A stretch of DNA of 64,000 nucleotides from JBLUOA01 sp048060095. GTDB lineage: Bacteria > Pseudomonadota > Alphaproteobacteria > Rhodobacterales > Rhodobacteraceae. The translations under genes were made by a program, and so were the position numbers. The stretch lies in assembly GCF_048060095.1 (NCBI RefSeq), contig NZ_JBLUOA010000001.1, positions 248,001-312,000 of the forward strand, written 5' to 3'. Below, in pieces: positions 26,474-35,773 of this stretch; position 1 is the first letter of the stretch, and each line of letters starts with the position of its first letter. The notes below the pieces were generated by a model. It did no database searches and was not told the origin of the DNA. It worked only from the letters and a program-made list of their open reading frames with translations.

Positions 26474-29400
26474 ATGCGCATTCTGCTGAAATCCCTTTTT
26501 ATCGTTCTATTTATGTCGCTTAGTGTTCAGGCAGAGGATGCGGTGCCTGAGCGGCGGCTGGCATTGACGCGAGACCTCGATTTCTACGGCGCGGATCTTC
26601 AGAACGTGTTTGATACGACGCTTGAGGCCTGCCAGCGGATTTGCCTGACCAACCCTGACTGCTCTGCCTTCACCTTCAACGCACGGTCCAACGCCTGTTT
26701 TCCAAAGCGGGATATCACCGATGCACAACCTTATGAGGGGGCGGTGTCGGGCCGGATCTTGCGGACCGACGACGCGGTTCTGGCGCAGGCGGGTGATCGG
26801 CAGGCAGAGCTGTCTTTCCTCTCCGAAGGGGATTTCAACAATGCCCTGCAACTCGCCCAGAATCTCGGGCAGATGCACGTCACCGGCGAATGGACGGCGG
26901 AGGATCACCTGCGTGCGGCGGAGGCCCGAAAAGCGGCGAATGATACGCTCAATGCGCTGGCCTTCGTCGGTGCCGCGCTGAACCTCACGGATGCGTCTGA
27001 TCTGTGGCTGGAATACGCACGCCTGTCGCTTGAGCAGTCGGAGAAGGACAATAACAACCGCGGCACCTTTCAGGCACGGGCGCTGTCTGCCGCAACGAAC
27101 GCCTATCTTCGCGCGGATGGTGCGGGTGAACGAGCGTCTGCCCTGTCGGTGCTCGCGCAGGCGCTTGAACGGCGCGGTCGGGGGCGCGACATGATCCCGG
27201 CGCTGCGACTGGCGCAGGCGGTGCAGCCACGCGATGACGTCGCGCGGATGCTCGACGATGCGATTGGCAAATACGGGTTTCGGATCACCGAACACACCGT
27301 CGACAATGATGCGGCAGAGCCGCGCATCTGCGCCGTCTTCTCCGAACCGATCATTCAGGCGGGCACCGATTACACCCCGTTTGTTCAGCTTGAGGACTCC
27401 GGTCTAAGCGTCACCCATGATGGCAGTCAGGTCTGCGTTGACGGCGTCGAACACGGCGCGCGCTACCGCGTGGTGTTCCGGGCCGGGCTTCCTGCGGCAA
27501 GTGGCGAGGAACTCTCCAAACCGGTTGAACTGAACCTTTACGTTCGGGATCGGTCGCCGGATATCCGGTTCTCTGGCCGTGCCTATGTGTTGCCGAAAAC
27601 CGGTGACGCCGCGCTTCCGATTGAAACCGTCAACCTTGAAACCGTTGACCTGACCTTGCGCCGGGTCAGCGACCGTAACCTGCTGCGCGCGATACAGGAC
27701 GATTACTTCGGTCGCCCGATGAGCTTCTGGCAGGAGCGCAGCTTTGCCTCCAACATTTCCGAGACACTCTGGGAAGGTGTCGGCGATGTTGAGATGGAAC
27801 TGAACCGAGATATGACGACACGCTTGCCGTTGGGTGAGGTCATCGCCGGGCTTGACGCTGGCATCTACGCGCTGACGGCCAAGGTGCCAGGTGGGGATAG
27901 TGACTCCCCCACCGCGACGCAGTGGTTCGTGTTGTCGGATCTGGGGGTCGCAACCCTGTCCGGGACGGACGGGATGCACGTTTTTGTTCGCTCGCTCCGC
28001 TCTGCCGATCCGAAGCCTGGGGTGACGGTCAGGCTATACTCCCGCGCCAATGTGGAACTGGGAAAGGTCGAAACCGATGCCGACGGCTACGCCCATTTCA
28101 ACGCGGCGCTGACCGAAGGGCAGGCGGGATCGGCCCCGGCGCTGGTCACGGTCGCCGAGGGGGATGAGAACATCGCGTTCCTGTCCCTGACCGACCCGGA
28201 GTTTGATCTCTCTGATCGCGGCGTCGAAGGGCGCGCGCCTGCCGAGGCGATTGACGTGTTCCTGACCACGGACCGCGGCGCATACCGTGCTGGCGAAACG
28301 GTTCACGCGACCGCGCTGGCCCGCTCCGCGACCAGCGAAGCGCTTGGCGGGTTGCCATTGACGGCGGTGCTGACCCGACCCGATGGGGTGGAATACAGCC
28401 GTCAAACCTCCACGAACGACCGGGCGGGCGGCCATGTCTTTGACATGCCCATCATAGCGAGCGCCCCGCGTGGCACCTATCGGCTTGACCTTTACGCTGA
28501 CCCGGAAGCCCCGGCGCTGACCCGCGCGAGCTTTCTGGTCGAGGATTTCCTGCCGGAGAGGATTGATTTCGACCTTGCCCTTCCAGACACCCCTCTGCGG
28601 CTAAGCGATACGCCCGCCCTCAAGATTGATGCGCGCTACTTGTTCGGGGCACCCGGCGCCGATCTGCCGATTGAGGGCGAGGTGTCCGTTCGCCCCGCCG
28701 AAGGCTTGCCAAGCTTCCCCGGCTACGTGTTCGGTCGCCACGACAATCCGCTTCAGGCGCGGGTAGATACGCTGCCGTTCGGGCAAAAGACCGACTCGGC
28801 GGGGCAGGCAACCTTGCCCGTTGCGTTCCCGGAGTTTGAAACCTCTGTTGACCGACCACTAGAGGCGCGGCTGACCGTGCGCGTCTCCGAAGGCTCCGGT
28901 CGTCCGGTAGAGCGAGAGATCACGAAACGGCTCGCCCCCGATGGCCCGATGATCGGGGTGAAGCCCCTGTTTGATGGTATTGTTTCAGAAGGCGGAGAGG
29001 CTTCGTTCAACGTCATCGGCATCGACGCGACGGAGTCCCTGACACCGATGCGGGTTCGCTGGACAATCAACCGCGTCGACACGCGCTATCAGTGGTATCA
29101 GCTTTACGGCAACTGGAATTGGGAGCCGACAACAACACGCACCCGCGTCGCCTCGGAAGAAGTGCAGCTTGGGGCCGACCCCTTAACAGTCTCTGCCCCA
29201 GTCAACTGGGGGCAATACGAAATCGCGGTCGAGCGGTTGGATGGCGAATACGCGTCAACCTCCACCACGTTCTACGCCGGTTGGTATGCGCCGGCGGATG
29301 CGACGGCGACCCCGGACACGCTTGAGGTGTCTTTGGACAAACCGGCCTACGCCTCTGGCGAAACGGCGACATTGCGCGTTGTGCCGCGCTATGCCGGGAA

Positions 29401-31909
29401 GGCGCTGATCACCGTAATGTCGAACCGCCTGATCCACATGGAAACGGCAGAGCTGACGGAGGGCGAAAACCTCGTGCCGTTGACCGTCACCGATGAATGG
29501 GGCGCGGGCGCCTATGTGACGGCGACCGTCATTCGGCCAATGGAAACGGCGGCGGGTCACAACCCGGCGCGGGCGCTCGGCCTCAGCTACGCGAGTGTCG
29601 ATCCCGGCGAACACCTACTGACCGCCGCGTTCGACGTTGAAGACGAAGCCGCCCCGCGCGGCCCGCTTGACGTTGCCCTGCGCGTGGATGGGATGGCCGA
29701 GGGCGATACCGCCTATGCGACCATCGCCGCCGTTGATGTTGGCATCCTGAACCTGACCGGCTTTGATGCCCCCGATCCGTCGGGTCACTATTTCGGTCAG
29801 CGCAAGCTCGGGATGGCGATCCGCGATGTTTACGGGCGTCTGATTGACGGGTCCAACGGCGCGATGGGGGCCGTGCGGTCCGGCGGGGATGCCGGGAACA
29901 AAGCCCGCCTGCAAGCGCCGCCGCCGACAGAAGAACTCGTCGCGTATTTCTCCGGCCCGATTGAGGTCGGGGCGGATGGGTTGGCCCCCACCAAGTTCGA
30001 TCTGCCGTCATTCAACGGCACCGTGCGCCTGATGGCGGTTGTCTGGTCTGAGACAGGCGTTGGCGAAGCCACCGCCGATGTTCTGGTGCGCGACCCGGTC
30101 GTCGTGACCGCAAGCCTGCCACGCTTCATGTCGCCCGGCGATGAAACGCGGATGTTGCTGGAAATCGTCCACGCCAAAGGACCAGCGGGCCGCGTGGGTC
30201 TTGATGTGTCCTCTGACGGCGTGACGCTTGGTGCCGTCCCGTCTGGCGTGGACATCGCGGAGCAAGGTAAGCAGGTCATCTCTGTCCCGATCACGGCAGG
30301 GGATGTTGGAATTCATACAATCTCCGTCGGGTTGACGACGCCGGACGGCAAGGGGCTGTCCAAGACGCTGTCCCTTCCGGTGCAGATCAACGATCCGGAG
30401 ATCGCGCGCACCTCTCGCCTGTCGCTTGCGCCGGGGGACACCTTTACGCTCGATGCTGACGCCTTCGCCGGGCTGCACGGCGGCACCGGCTCTGCCACAC
30501 TGTCGGTCGGACCCATCGCGCGGTTCGATGCGCCGGGGCTTTTGCTGGCGCTGGATCGCTATCCCTACGGCTGCACGGAGCAGGTGGCATCCCGCGCGAT
30601 GCCGCTGCTTTACCTCGACGAAGTCGCGCAGGCGATGGGGCTGGCGAACCGCGATCAAGTCGCCCTTCGGATCGAACAGGCGATTGACGAGGTGCTGACC
30701 AACCAAAGCTCCAACGGGGCCTTTGGACTCTGGCGGCCGGGCAGCGGTGATTTCTGGCTCGACGCTTATGTCAGCGATTTCCTGTCCCGCGCCCGCACCC
30801 AAGGGTTTGAGGTGCCGGATCGTGCCTTCCGGCAGGCGATGGATAACCTGCGCAACCGCGTCAACTATGCGCCCGATTTCGACAAAGGGGGCGAGGATGT
30901 CGCCTATGCCCTCTACGTCCTCGCCCGCGAAGGGGCCGCCGCGACGGGTGATCTGCGCTACTACGCGGATGTGAAGCGCGACGCGTTCGCGACGCCGCTG
31001 GCCGCCGCGCAACTGGGCGCGGCACTTGCGAGCTATGGCGATCAGACACGGGCGGATACGATGTTTACACAGGCCGCGCGACTGATGGCGCGACCGGATA
31101 GCCCCACGCGACCCGTCTGGCGCGTCGATTATGGTACCGAACTGCGCGATACGGCAGCCGTCCTGACGCTGGCGGTGGAGGCGGGCAGCGATGTCATCGA
31201 CCGGGACGCCTTTGCGGATCGCATATCGCCGCTGCAAGGTGCATCGCAACGCTCAACGCAGGAGGCGATGTGGACCCTCCTCGCCACGAACGCGATGCTG
31301 AAGTCGCCGGATATGGAGGGCTTCACGGTGAACGGTGAGCCTGTCGATGGGCCGCTTGTCCGGGTGCTTGAAGATGATGCAGACGCACCGATAGCGGTGG
31401 CCAACAACACCGACCGGGACGCGACCGTTACCGTGACGACATTCGGTATCCCGTCCGAACCGGTCGGTGCGGGCGGCGACGGATACACTATCAACCGACG
31501 CTACTACACGATGGAGGGGGAAGAGGTTTTGACTGACGCGATGGTGTCTGGCGAACGCTATGTCACCGTTCTGCGGGTCTCGCCGTTCGGCCAAAGCGAG
31601 GCGCGGTTGATCGTAAACGATCCGCTTCCGGCGGGGCTTGAGATCGACAATCCAAACCTGATGCGGGGTGGTGACGTTTCGGCGCTCGATTGGTTAGAGC
31701 TTTTGGCCGACGTGCAGAACGCCGAATTCCGGCAGGATCGTTTTATCGCCGCTGTCGATTGGCGGTCCGACAAACCGTTTGAGCTTGGCTATATCGTCCG
31801 CGCAGTCTCTCCCGGCAGTTTCCATCACCCAGCGGCGAGTGTTGAGGATATGTATCGCCCCGCCTTCCGCGCCCGCACCGACGCGGGTCGGGTGATCGTC
31901 GCGGAATGA
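26474..31909 (+). CDS. Bacterial alpha-2-macroglobulin with N-terminal PAN domain
   Basis: This 1811-residue periplasmic protease trap begins with a signal peptide ending near SVQA. A PAN/Apple-like domain follows, with cysteines in ACQRICLTNPDCSAF and ACFPKRD. Macroglobulin domains lead to the thioester site CTEQ at 1367-1370 within YPYGCTEQVASRAMPLLYL. Intact CTEQ means a covalent trap of the YfhM type. The ATG at 26474 has GGAGG eight bases upstream; the longer frame back to 26219 would overlap the kinase and is rejected. Its TGA overlaps the ATG of the PBP1C gene. That pairing is well known: the trap protects peptidoglycan and PBP1C repairs it. Confidence 0.95.
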   Translation: MRILLKSLFIVLFMSLSVQAEDAVPERRLALTRDLDFYGADLQNVFDTTLEACQRICLTNPDCSAFTFNARSNACFPKRDITDAQPYEGAVSGRILRTDDAVLAQAGDRQAELSFLSEGDFNNALQLAQNLGQMHVTGEWTAEDHLRAAEARKAANDTLNALAFVGAALNLTDASDLWLEYARLSLEQSEKDNNNRGTFQARALSAATNAYLRADGAGERASALSVLAQALERRGRGRDMIPALRLAQAVQPRDDVARMLDDAIGKYGFRITEHTVDNDAAEPRICAVFSEPIIQAGTDYTPFVQLEDSGLSVTHDGSQVCVDGVEHGARYRVVFRAGLPAASGEELSKPVELNLYVRDRSPDIRFSGRAYVLPKTGDAALPIETVNLETVDLTLRRVSDRNLLRAIQDDYFGRPMSFWQERSFASNISETLWEGVGDVEMELNRDMTTRLPLGEVIAGLDAGIYALTAKVPGGDSDSPTATQWFVLSDLGVATLSGTDGMHVFVRSLRSADPKPGVTVRLYSRANVELGKVETDADGYAHFNAALTEGQAGSAPALVTVAEGDENIAFLSLTDPEFDLSDRGVEGRAPAEAIDVFLTTDRGAYRAGETVHATALARSATSEALGGLPLTAVLTRPDGVEYSRQTSTNDRAGGHVFDMPIIASAPRGTYRLDLYADPEAPALTRASFLVEDFLPERIDFDLALPDTPLRLSDTPALKIDARYLFGAPGADLPIEGEVSVRPAEGLPSFPGYVFGRHDNPLQARVDTLPFGQKTDSAGQATLPVAFPEFETSVDRPLEARLTVRVSEGSGRPVEREITKRLAPDGPMIGVKPLFDGIVSEGGEASFNVIGIDATESLTPMRVRWTINRVDTRYQWYQLYGNWNWEPTTTRTRVASEEVQLGADPLTVSAPVNWGQYEIAVERLDGEYASTSTTFYAGWYAPADATATPDTLEVSLDKPAYASGETATLRVVPRYAGKALITVMSNRLIHMETAELTEGENLVPLTVTDEWGAGAYVTATVIRPMETAAGHNPARALGLSYASVDPGEHLLTAAFDVEDEAAPRGPLDVALRVDGMAEGDTAYATIAAVDVGILNLTGFDAPDPSGHYFGQRKLGMAIRDVYGRLIDGSNGAMGAVRSGGDAGNKARLQAPPPTEELVAYFSGPIEVGADGLAPTKFDLPSFNGTVRLMAVVWSETGVGEATADVLVRDPVVVTASLPRFMSPGDETRMLLEIVHAKGPAGRVGLDVSSDGVTLGAVPSGVDIAEQGKQVISVPITAGDVGIHTISVGLTTPDGKGLSKTLSLPVQINDPEIARTSRLSLAPGDTFTLDADAFAGLHGGTGSATLSVGPIARFDAPGLLLALDRYPYGCTEQVASRAMPLLYLDEVAQAMGLANRDQVALRIEQAIDEVLTNQSSNGAFGLWRPGSGDFWLDAYVSDFLSRARTQGFEVPDRAFRQAMDNLRNRVNYAPDFDKGGEDVAYALYVLAREGAAATGDLRYYADVKRDAFATPLAAAQLGAALASYGDQTRADTMFTQAARLMARPDSPTRPVWRVDYGTELRDTAAVLTLAVEAGSDVIDRDAFADRISPLQGASQRSTQEAMWTLLATNAMLKSPDMEGFTVNGEPVDGPLVRVLEDDADAPIAVANNTDRDATVTVTTFGIPSEPVGAGGDGYTINRRYYTMEGEEVLTDAMVSGERYVTVLRVSPFGQSEARLIVNDPLPAGLEIDNPNLMRGGDVSALDWLELLADVQNAEFRQDRFIAAVDWRSDKPFELGYIVRAVSPGSFHHPAASVEDMYRPAFRARTDAGRVIVAE

Positions 31910-33945
31910 AACGGCGCGCGCTTTTCCTTTTGGCGGTCGCCCTTTGGGGCGTCGGGCTTGCGGGGGATGCGCTTGACCGATGGGTTGCGGCGACGGTTCT
32001 GCCACCACTGATCGTCGAAACATCGGCTGAGGTCAGGGCGCGCGACGGCACGTTGCTGCGCGCCTACACGGTGGCCGATGGGCGCTGGCGGATGGCGACG
32101 ACGCTCGCCGGAACTGACCGTCGCTATATCGACATGCTGCTCGCCTATGAGGACAAGCGGTTCTACGACCACAACGGCGTCGATATTCTGGCGATGATCC
32201 GTGCAGTGGGGCAGGCGGCGTGGAACGGAGAGGTCGTGTCAGGCGGATCGACCCTGACGATGCAGGTCGCGCGGATGCTGGAAGACAGCGGCACCGGGCG
32301 ATGGGAGGGTAAAATCCGGCAGATCCGCGTCGCGCTGGCGTTGGAGCGTCGGCTGAGCAAGGATCAGATCCTTGAATTCTACCTCAACCGGGCGCCATTT
32401 GGGGGCAACCTTGAAGGGGTCCGATCGGCCACGCGCGCCTATTTCGGCAAAGACCCGAGGCGGCTGACACCTGCCGAGGCCGCGCTGTTGGTCGCGCTGC
32501 CGCAATCCCCCGAAACCCGCCGACCGGATCGGTTCCCCGAACGGGCGGAGGAGGCGCGGCGGCGCGTCTTGGCGAGAACCACCCGCGCCCACGTTCTTTC
32601 ACCCGACATGGCTGCGGTCGCCCGCCGCGCACCAATCCCCACCGCGCGGGCGAGGTTTCCGATGCGTGCCCCCCACCTTGCCGACCGCGCCCTGGCGGAT
32701 GACCCAACCGCGACGATCCACGACCTGACGATTGACGCGGGCCTGCAAGGGGCGCTGGAATCCCTCGCGGCCGATGCCGCGCGATCATCTGGCAATCGGC
32801 TTTCCATCGCGATCCTCGTCGCGGATCATCAAACCGGAGAGATCTTGGCCTCTGTCGGGTCTGCCGCCTATCGCGGGGATCGCCGTGACGGGTTCGTCGA
32901 TATGACCCGTGCACTTCGCTCACCGGGATCGACGTTAAAACCGCTGATCTACGGCATGGCGTTTGAAGAAGGGCTCGCGCATCCCGAAACCTTGATTGAG
33001 GATCGCCCGACAGCGTTCGGCACCTATGTTCCGCAAAACTTCGATGGCCAGTTTCGCGGGACCGTGCGCGCCAGCGATGCGTTGCAACAGTCGCTGAACA
33101 TCCCGGTGATTGCACTGACCGACGCGCTCGGCCCCACCGCATTGCTGAACCGGATGCGCCGGGCCGGGATGGAGCCGGTGGTTCCCGGTGGACGCCCCGG
33201 CCTGGCGATTGCGCTGGGCGGGATTGGCGTGACGCTTGAAGACCTCGTGACGCTTTACGCCGGGATCGGCCACGGTGGGCAGCAGCAAACCTTGCAGTGG
33301 CGTGTTGGGGTAACATCAGAAAATCCGCCCCGCGCCGTGCTGTCGGCTGAGGCCGCGTGGCAGGTCGGGCATATCCTTTCCGGTTTGGCCCCACCGCCAA
33401 ACGCGCCGCTCAATCGCCTTGCCTACAAAACCGGCACGTCTTACGGGCACCGGGACGCGTGGGCGATTGGCTTTGACGGTCGGCATGTCGTCGGCGTCTG
33501 GATGGGTCGCCCGGATGGAACACCCGTTCCGGGAGCGTTCGGTGGCGACCTTGCCGCGCCGGTGCTGTTTGACGCCTTCGCCCGCCTGAAGTCAGCGCTT
33601 GATCCGCTGCCAGCACCACCCCCGGCGACATTGCTTGTCAGCACCGCAGACCTGCCGCCGCCCCTGCAGCGTTTCCGGCCGCGTGGCGCAGTGTTTGAAC
33701 GCCAGATCGACGGCCCCGATATCGCCTTCCCGCCGGACGGAGCGGTTATTGCCGCCGACGGCAGCCTGACTGTCAAGGTCAGAAACGGCACAGCGCCATT
33801 CACGTGGCTTGTCAACGGGGCGCCCGTTGTGATCGCCACACGCGAGTTTCAGTCGAATATCGGCGCGGTCGGGCCGGGATTTCTGCGCCTGTCGGTGATC
33901 GACGCAACCGGGCGGGCGTCGCGGGTGAATGTCTCGCTTGAATAA
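31906..33945 (+). CDS. pbpC: Penicillin-binding protein 1C
   Basis: This 679-residue bifunctional peptidoglycan synthase has an N-terminal membrane anchor. A GT51 glycosyltransferase domain (EDKRFYDHNGVD from residue 82; GGSTLTMQ) follows. The transpeptidase domain has SxxK at S342-K345 (SPGSTLKP) and KTGTS from K508. The C-terminal 80 residues form a BiPBP_C domain. Domain order and length match PBP1C rather than PBP1A or 1B. It is translationally coupled to the alpha-2-macroglobulin (ATGA), the conserved pairing of this system. Confidence 0.95.
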   Translation: MKRRALFLLAVALWGVGLAGDALDRWVAATVLPPLIVETSAEVRARDGTLLRAYTVADGRWRMATTLAGTDRRYIDMLLAYEDKRFYDHNGVDILAMIRAVGQAAWNGEVVSGGSTLTMQVARMLEDSGTGRWEGKIRQIRVALALERRLSKDQILEFYLNRAPFGGNLEGVRSATRAYFGKDPRRLTPAEAALLVALPQSPETRRPDRFPERAEEARRRVLARTTRAHVLSPDMAAVARRAPIPTARARFPMRAPHLADRALADDPTATIHDLTIDAGLQGALESLAADAARSSGNRLSIAILVADHQTGEILASVGSAAYRGDRRDGFVDMTRALRSPGSTLKPLIYGMAFEEGLAHPETLIEDRPTAFGTYVPQNFDGQFRGTVRASDALQQSLNIPVIALTDALGPTALLNRMRRAGMEPVVPGGRPGLAIALGGIGVTLEDLVTLYAGIGHGGQQQTLQWRVGVTSENPPRAVLSAEAAWQVGHILSGLAPPPNAPLNRLAYKTGTSYGHRDAWAIGFDGRHVVGVWMGRPDGTPVPGAFGGDLAAPVLFDAFARLKSALDPLPAPPPATLLVSTADLPPPLQRFRPRGAVFERQIDGPDIAFPPDGAVIAADGSLTVKVRNGTAPFTWLVNGAPVVIATREFQSNIGAVGPGFLRLSVIDATGRASRVNVSLE

Positions 33946-33947
33946 CC

Positions 33948-34385
33948 CTAGTGCTTTGCCGCCATCGCGTTCAGCAGATCATCCAGCGCACCCCTGAATG
34001 TCGCGCCGTCCTCGCCCAGATGCGCCAGAAGCTCTTGTTCAAAGCCCCGCGCGACCGGGGCGAGTTGATCGATCATCTCCCGCCCCTTGTCGGTCAGTTG
34101 CAGTTCCACCAGCCGCCGATCTGACCGGTTCTCGGATTTGGAGATATACCCCGCCGCCTCAAGCCGCCCGGCGGCGCGGCTGACCTTGGATTTATCCATA
34201 TCGACCCTGCGGTGAATTTCGCGCACGCTTACCGACCCTTCCTGGCTTAGATGTGCGACGACGCGCCATTCAGGTGTCGAAATTCCAAACTTCTCAATAT
34301 AATGGGCGGAAAACGCGCGGCTGACGCGGGATGCGGCGACGGCAAGCTGGTAGGGCAGAAACTCATCAAGTTTGAAATCCGTCAC
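33948..34385 (-). CDS. MarR-family transcriptional regulator
   Basis: This 145-residue winged-helix protein has the MarR fold: helices (LPYQLAVAASRVSRAF), recognition helix region with VSVREIHRRVDMDKSKVSRAAGRLEAAGY, and wing KSENRSDRRLVELQLTDKG. The GTG at 34383-34385 is chosen because GGAG precedes it by about seven bases; the frame is open to 34466. It is divergent from kbl. A TCGTTGCAA element directly upstream (34400-34408) matches half of the palindrome in the hmgA promoter. That suggests this protein controls itself and homogentisate catabolism. MarR-type regulators of tyrosine degradation are known in proteobacteria. Confidence 0.88.
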   Translation of the reverse strand: MTDFKLDEFLPYQLAVAASRVSRAFSAHYIEKFGISTPEWRVVAHLSQEGSVSVREIHRRVDMDKSKVSRAAGRLEAAGYISKSENRSDRRLVELQLTDKGREMIDQLAPVARGFEQELLAHLGEDGATFRGALDDLLNAMAAKH

Positions 34386-34399
34386 GGCTTTCTCCGGGG

Positions 34400-34408
34400 T
34401 CGTTGCAA
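34400..34408. promoter_or_regulatory. Half-site upstream of the MarR gene matching the hmgA operator
   Basis: TCGTTGCAA at 34400-34408, read on the other strand as TTGCAACGA, is identical to nine bases of the hmgA palindrome (37810-37818). It lies 15 bases before the MarR start codon, where binding would block its transcription. The second half is degenerate. Confidence 0.45.
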
Positions 34409-34570
34409 GTGATATGACTGCATGTTTTCCGCCCGCAAGGCAAGCCGTTGACAGTGCCGACCCCAAGGCGCACGGTCAGCCGAAGCGGAGTGCGGGGGTG
34501 ATGCCGTCTGCTTGAAGGCCTGGGCCGTTGAGTCTATTCGATCAAAAGCCGCGCCGCGAAAGGAACCACA

Positions 34571-35773
34571 ATGACACAGCAATTCTTGGATCATCTGACA
34601 GAGACCCTTAGCGAGATTGAGACCGACGGCCTGATGAAGCGCGAGCGGGCGATCACGTCGCCCCAAGGCGGTCGGATCACTGTCGATTTCAAAGGCCATA
34701 CCCATGAGAACGTCGTGAACCTGTGCGCGAACAACTACCTTGGCCTTGCCGATCATCCGACCCTCATCAATGCCGCGAAGCTGAGCCTTGATGACCATGG
34801 GTTCGGCATGGCGTCGGTCCGCTTCATCTGCGGCACACAAGATATTCACCGCCAGTTGGAACACCGCATCGCGCAGTTCCTGAAAAAGGACGATGCAATC
34901 CTGTTCGCCGCGTGTTTCGACGCGAATGGCGGGTTGTTCGAACCGCTGCTTAGCGCGGAGGACGCGATCATCTCCGACGCGCTGAACCACGCGTCGATCA
35001 TTGACGGAATCCGGCTCTGCAAGGCGAAGCGGTATCGCTACGCGAACTCGGATATGGATGAGCTTGAGGCGCGGCTGAAAGAGGCCCGCGCGGACGGCGC
35101 CCGGTTCATCATGATTGCAACCGACGGCGTGTTTTCGATGGATGGTTATTTGGCGAAACTGCCGGAAATCACTGCCCTCGCCGAAAAGTATGAGGCGCTG
35201 GTGATGGTCGATGACTGCCACGCCACGGGCTTCATGGGTCCGAAGGGGCGCGGAACCCCGGCGCATTTCAAGGTCGATGTCGATATCATGACCGGCACGT
35301 TGGGCAAGGCGCTGGGTGGCGCTATTGGCGGCTATATCGCCGGGCCGCAAAAAGTGATTGACCTGCTGCGCCAACGGGCGCGGCCCTATCTGTTCTCAAA
35401 TTCCCTGCCGCCGTCGGTCGTGATGGCCGGAATCGCTGCGCTTGATCTGGTCGAGGAGGGCGACGACCTTCGCCAAAAGCTGTTCGACAACACCGCCTAT
35501 TGGCGGGCGGGGCTGACCGATCTTGGGTTTGACCTGTTGCCCGGTGAACATCCGATTGTTCCGGTGATGCTCGGCGACGCAAGGCTAAGTCAGGACATGG
35601 CAACTTGGCTGTTCAAGGAAAGCGTGTTCGTTGCCGGGTTCTTTTTTCCGGTCGTCCCAAAAGGGCAGGCGCGGATCAGAACGCAGATGAACGCGGCGCT
35701 GACGCGGGATGACCTTGATTTCTCTCTCAATGCATTTGCGACGGCGGGTCGCGCTGTAGGGGTGATACAATGA
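34571..35773 (+). CDS. kbl: 2-amino-3-ketobutyrate CoA ligase (glycine C-acetyltransferase)
   Basis: This 400-residue PLP enzyme of the alpha-oxoamine synthase family converts 2-amino-3-oxobutyrate and CoA to glycine and acetyl-CoA, the second step of threonine catabolism. Diagnostic sequences are NNYLGLADHP near 54, RFICGTQDIH near 84, D214DCHATG and the PLP-binding lysine K246 (TGTLGKALGG). The ATG at 34571 has AAAGGA upstream. The stop overlaps the tdh start as ATGA, so threonine dehydrogenase product can be passed straight to this enzyme. Confidence 0.97.
   Translation: MTQQFLDHLTETLSEIETDGLMKRERAITSPQGGRITVDFKGHTHENVVNLCANNYLGLADHPTLINAAKLSLDDHGFGMASVRFICGTQDIHRQLEHRIAQFLKKDDAILFAACFDANGGLFEPLLSAEDAIISDALNHASIIDGIRLCKAKRYRYANSDMDELEARLKEARADGARFIMIATDGVFSMDGYLAKLPEITALAEKYEALVMVDDCHATGFMGPKGRGTPAHFKVDVDIMTGTLGKALGGAIGGYIAGPQKVIDLLRQRARPYLFSNSLPPSVVMAGIAALDLVEEGDDLRQKLFDNTAYWRAGLTDLGFDLLPGEHPIVPVMLGDARLSQDMATWLFKESVFVAGFFFPVVPKGQARIRTQMNAALTRDDLDFSLNAFATAGRAVGVIQ

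Noticed and set aside
30008..31249. A 413-codon open frame antisense to the macroglobulin gene
   Set aside because: Same GC-driven shadow effect; the opposite strand encodes the thioester domain with clear motifs.
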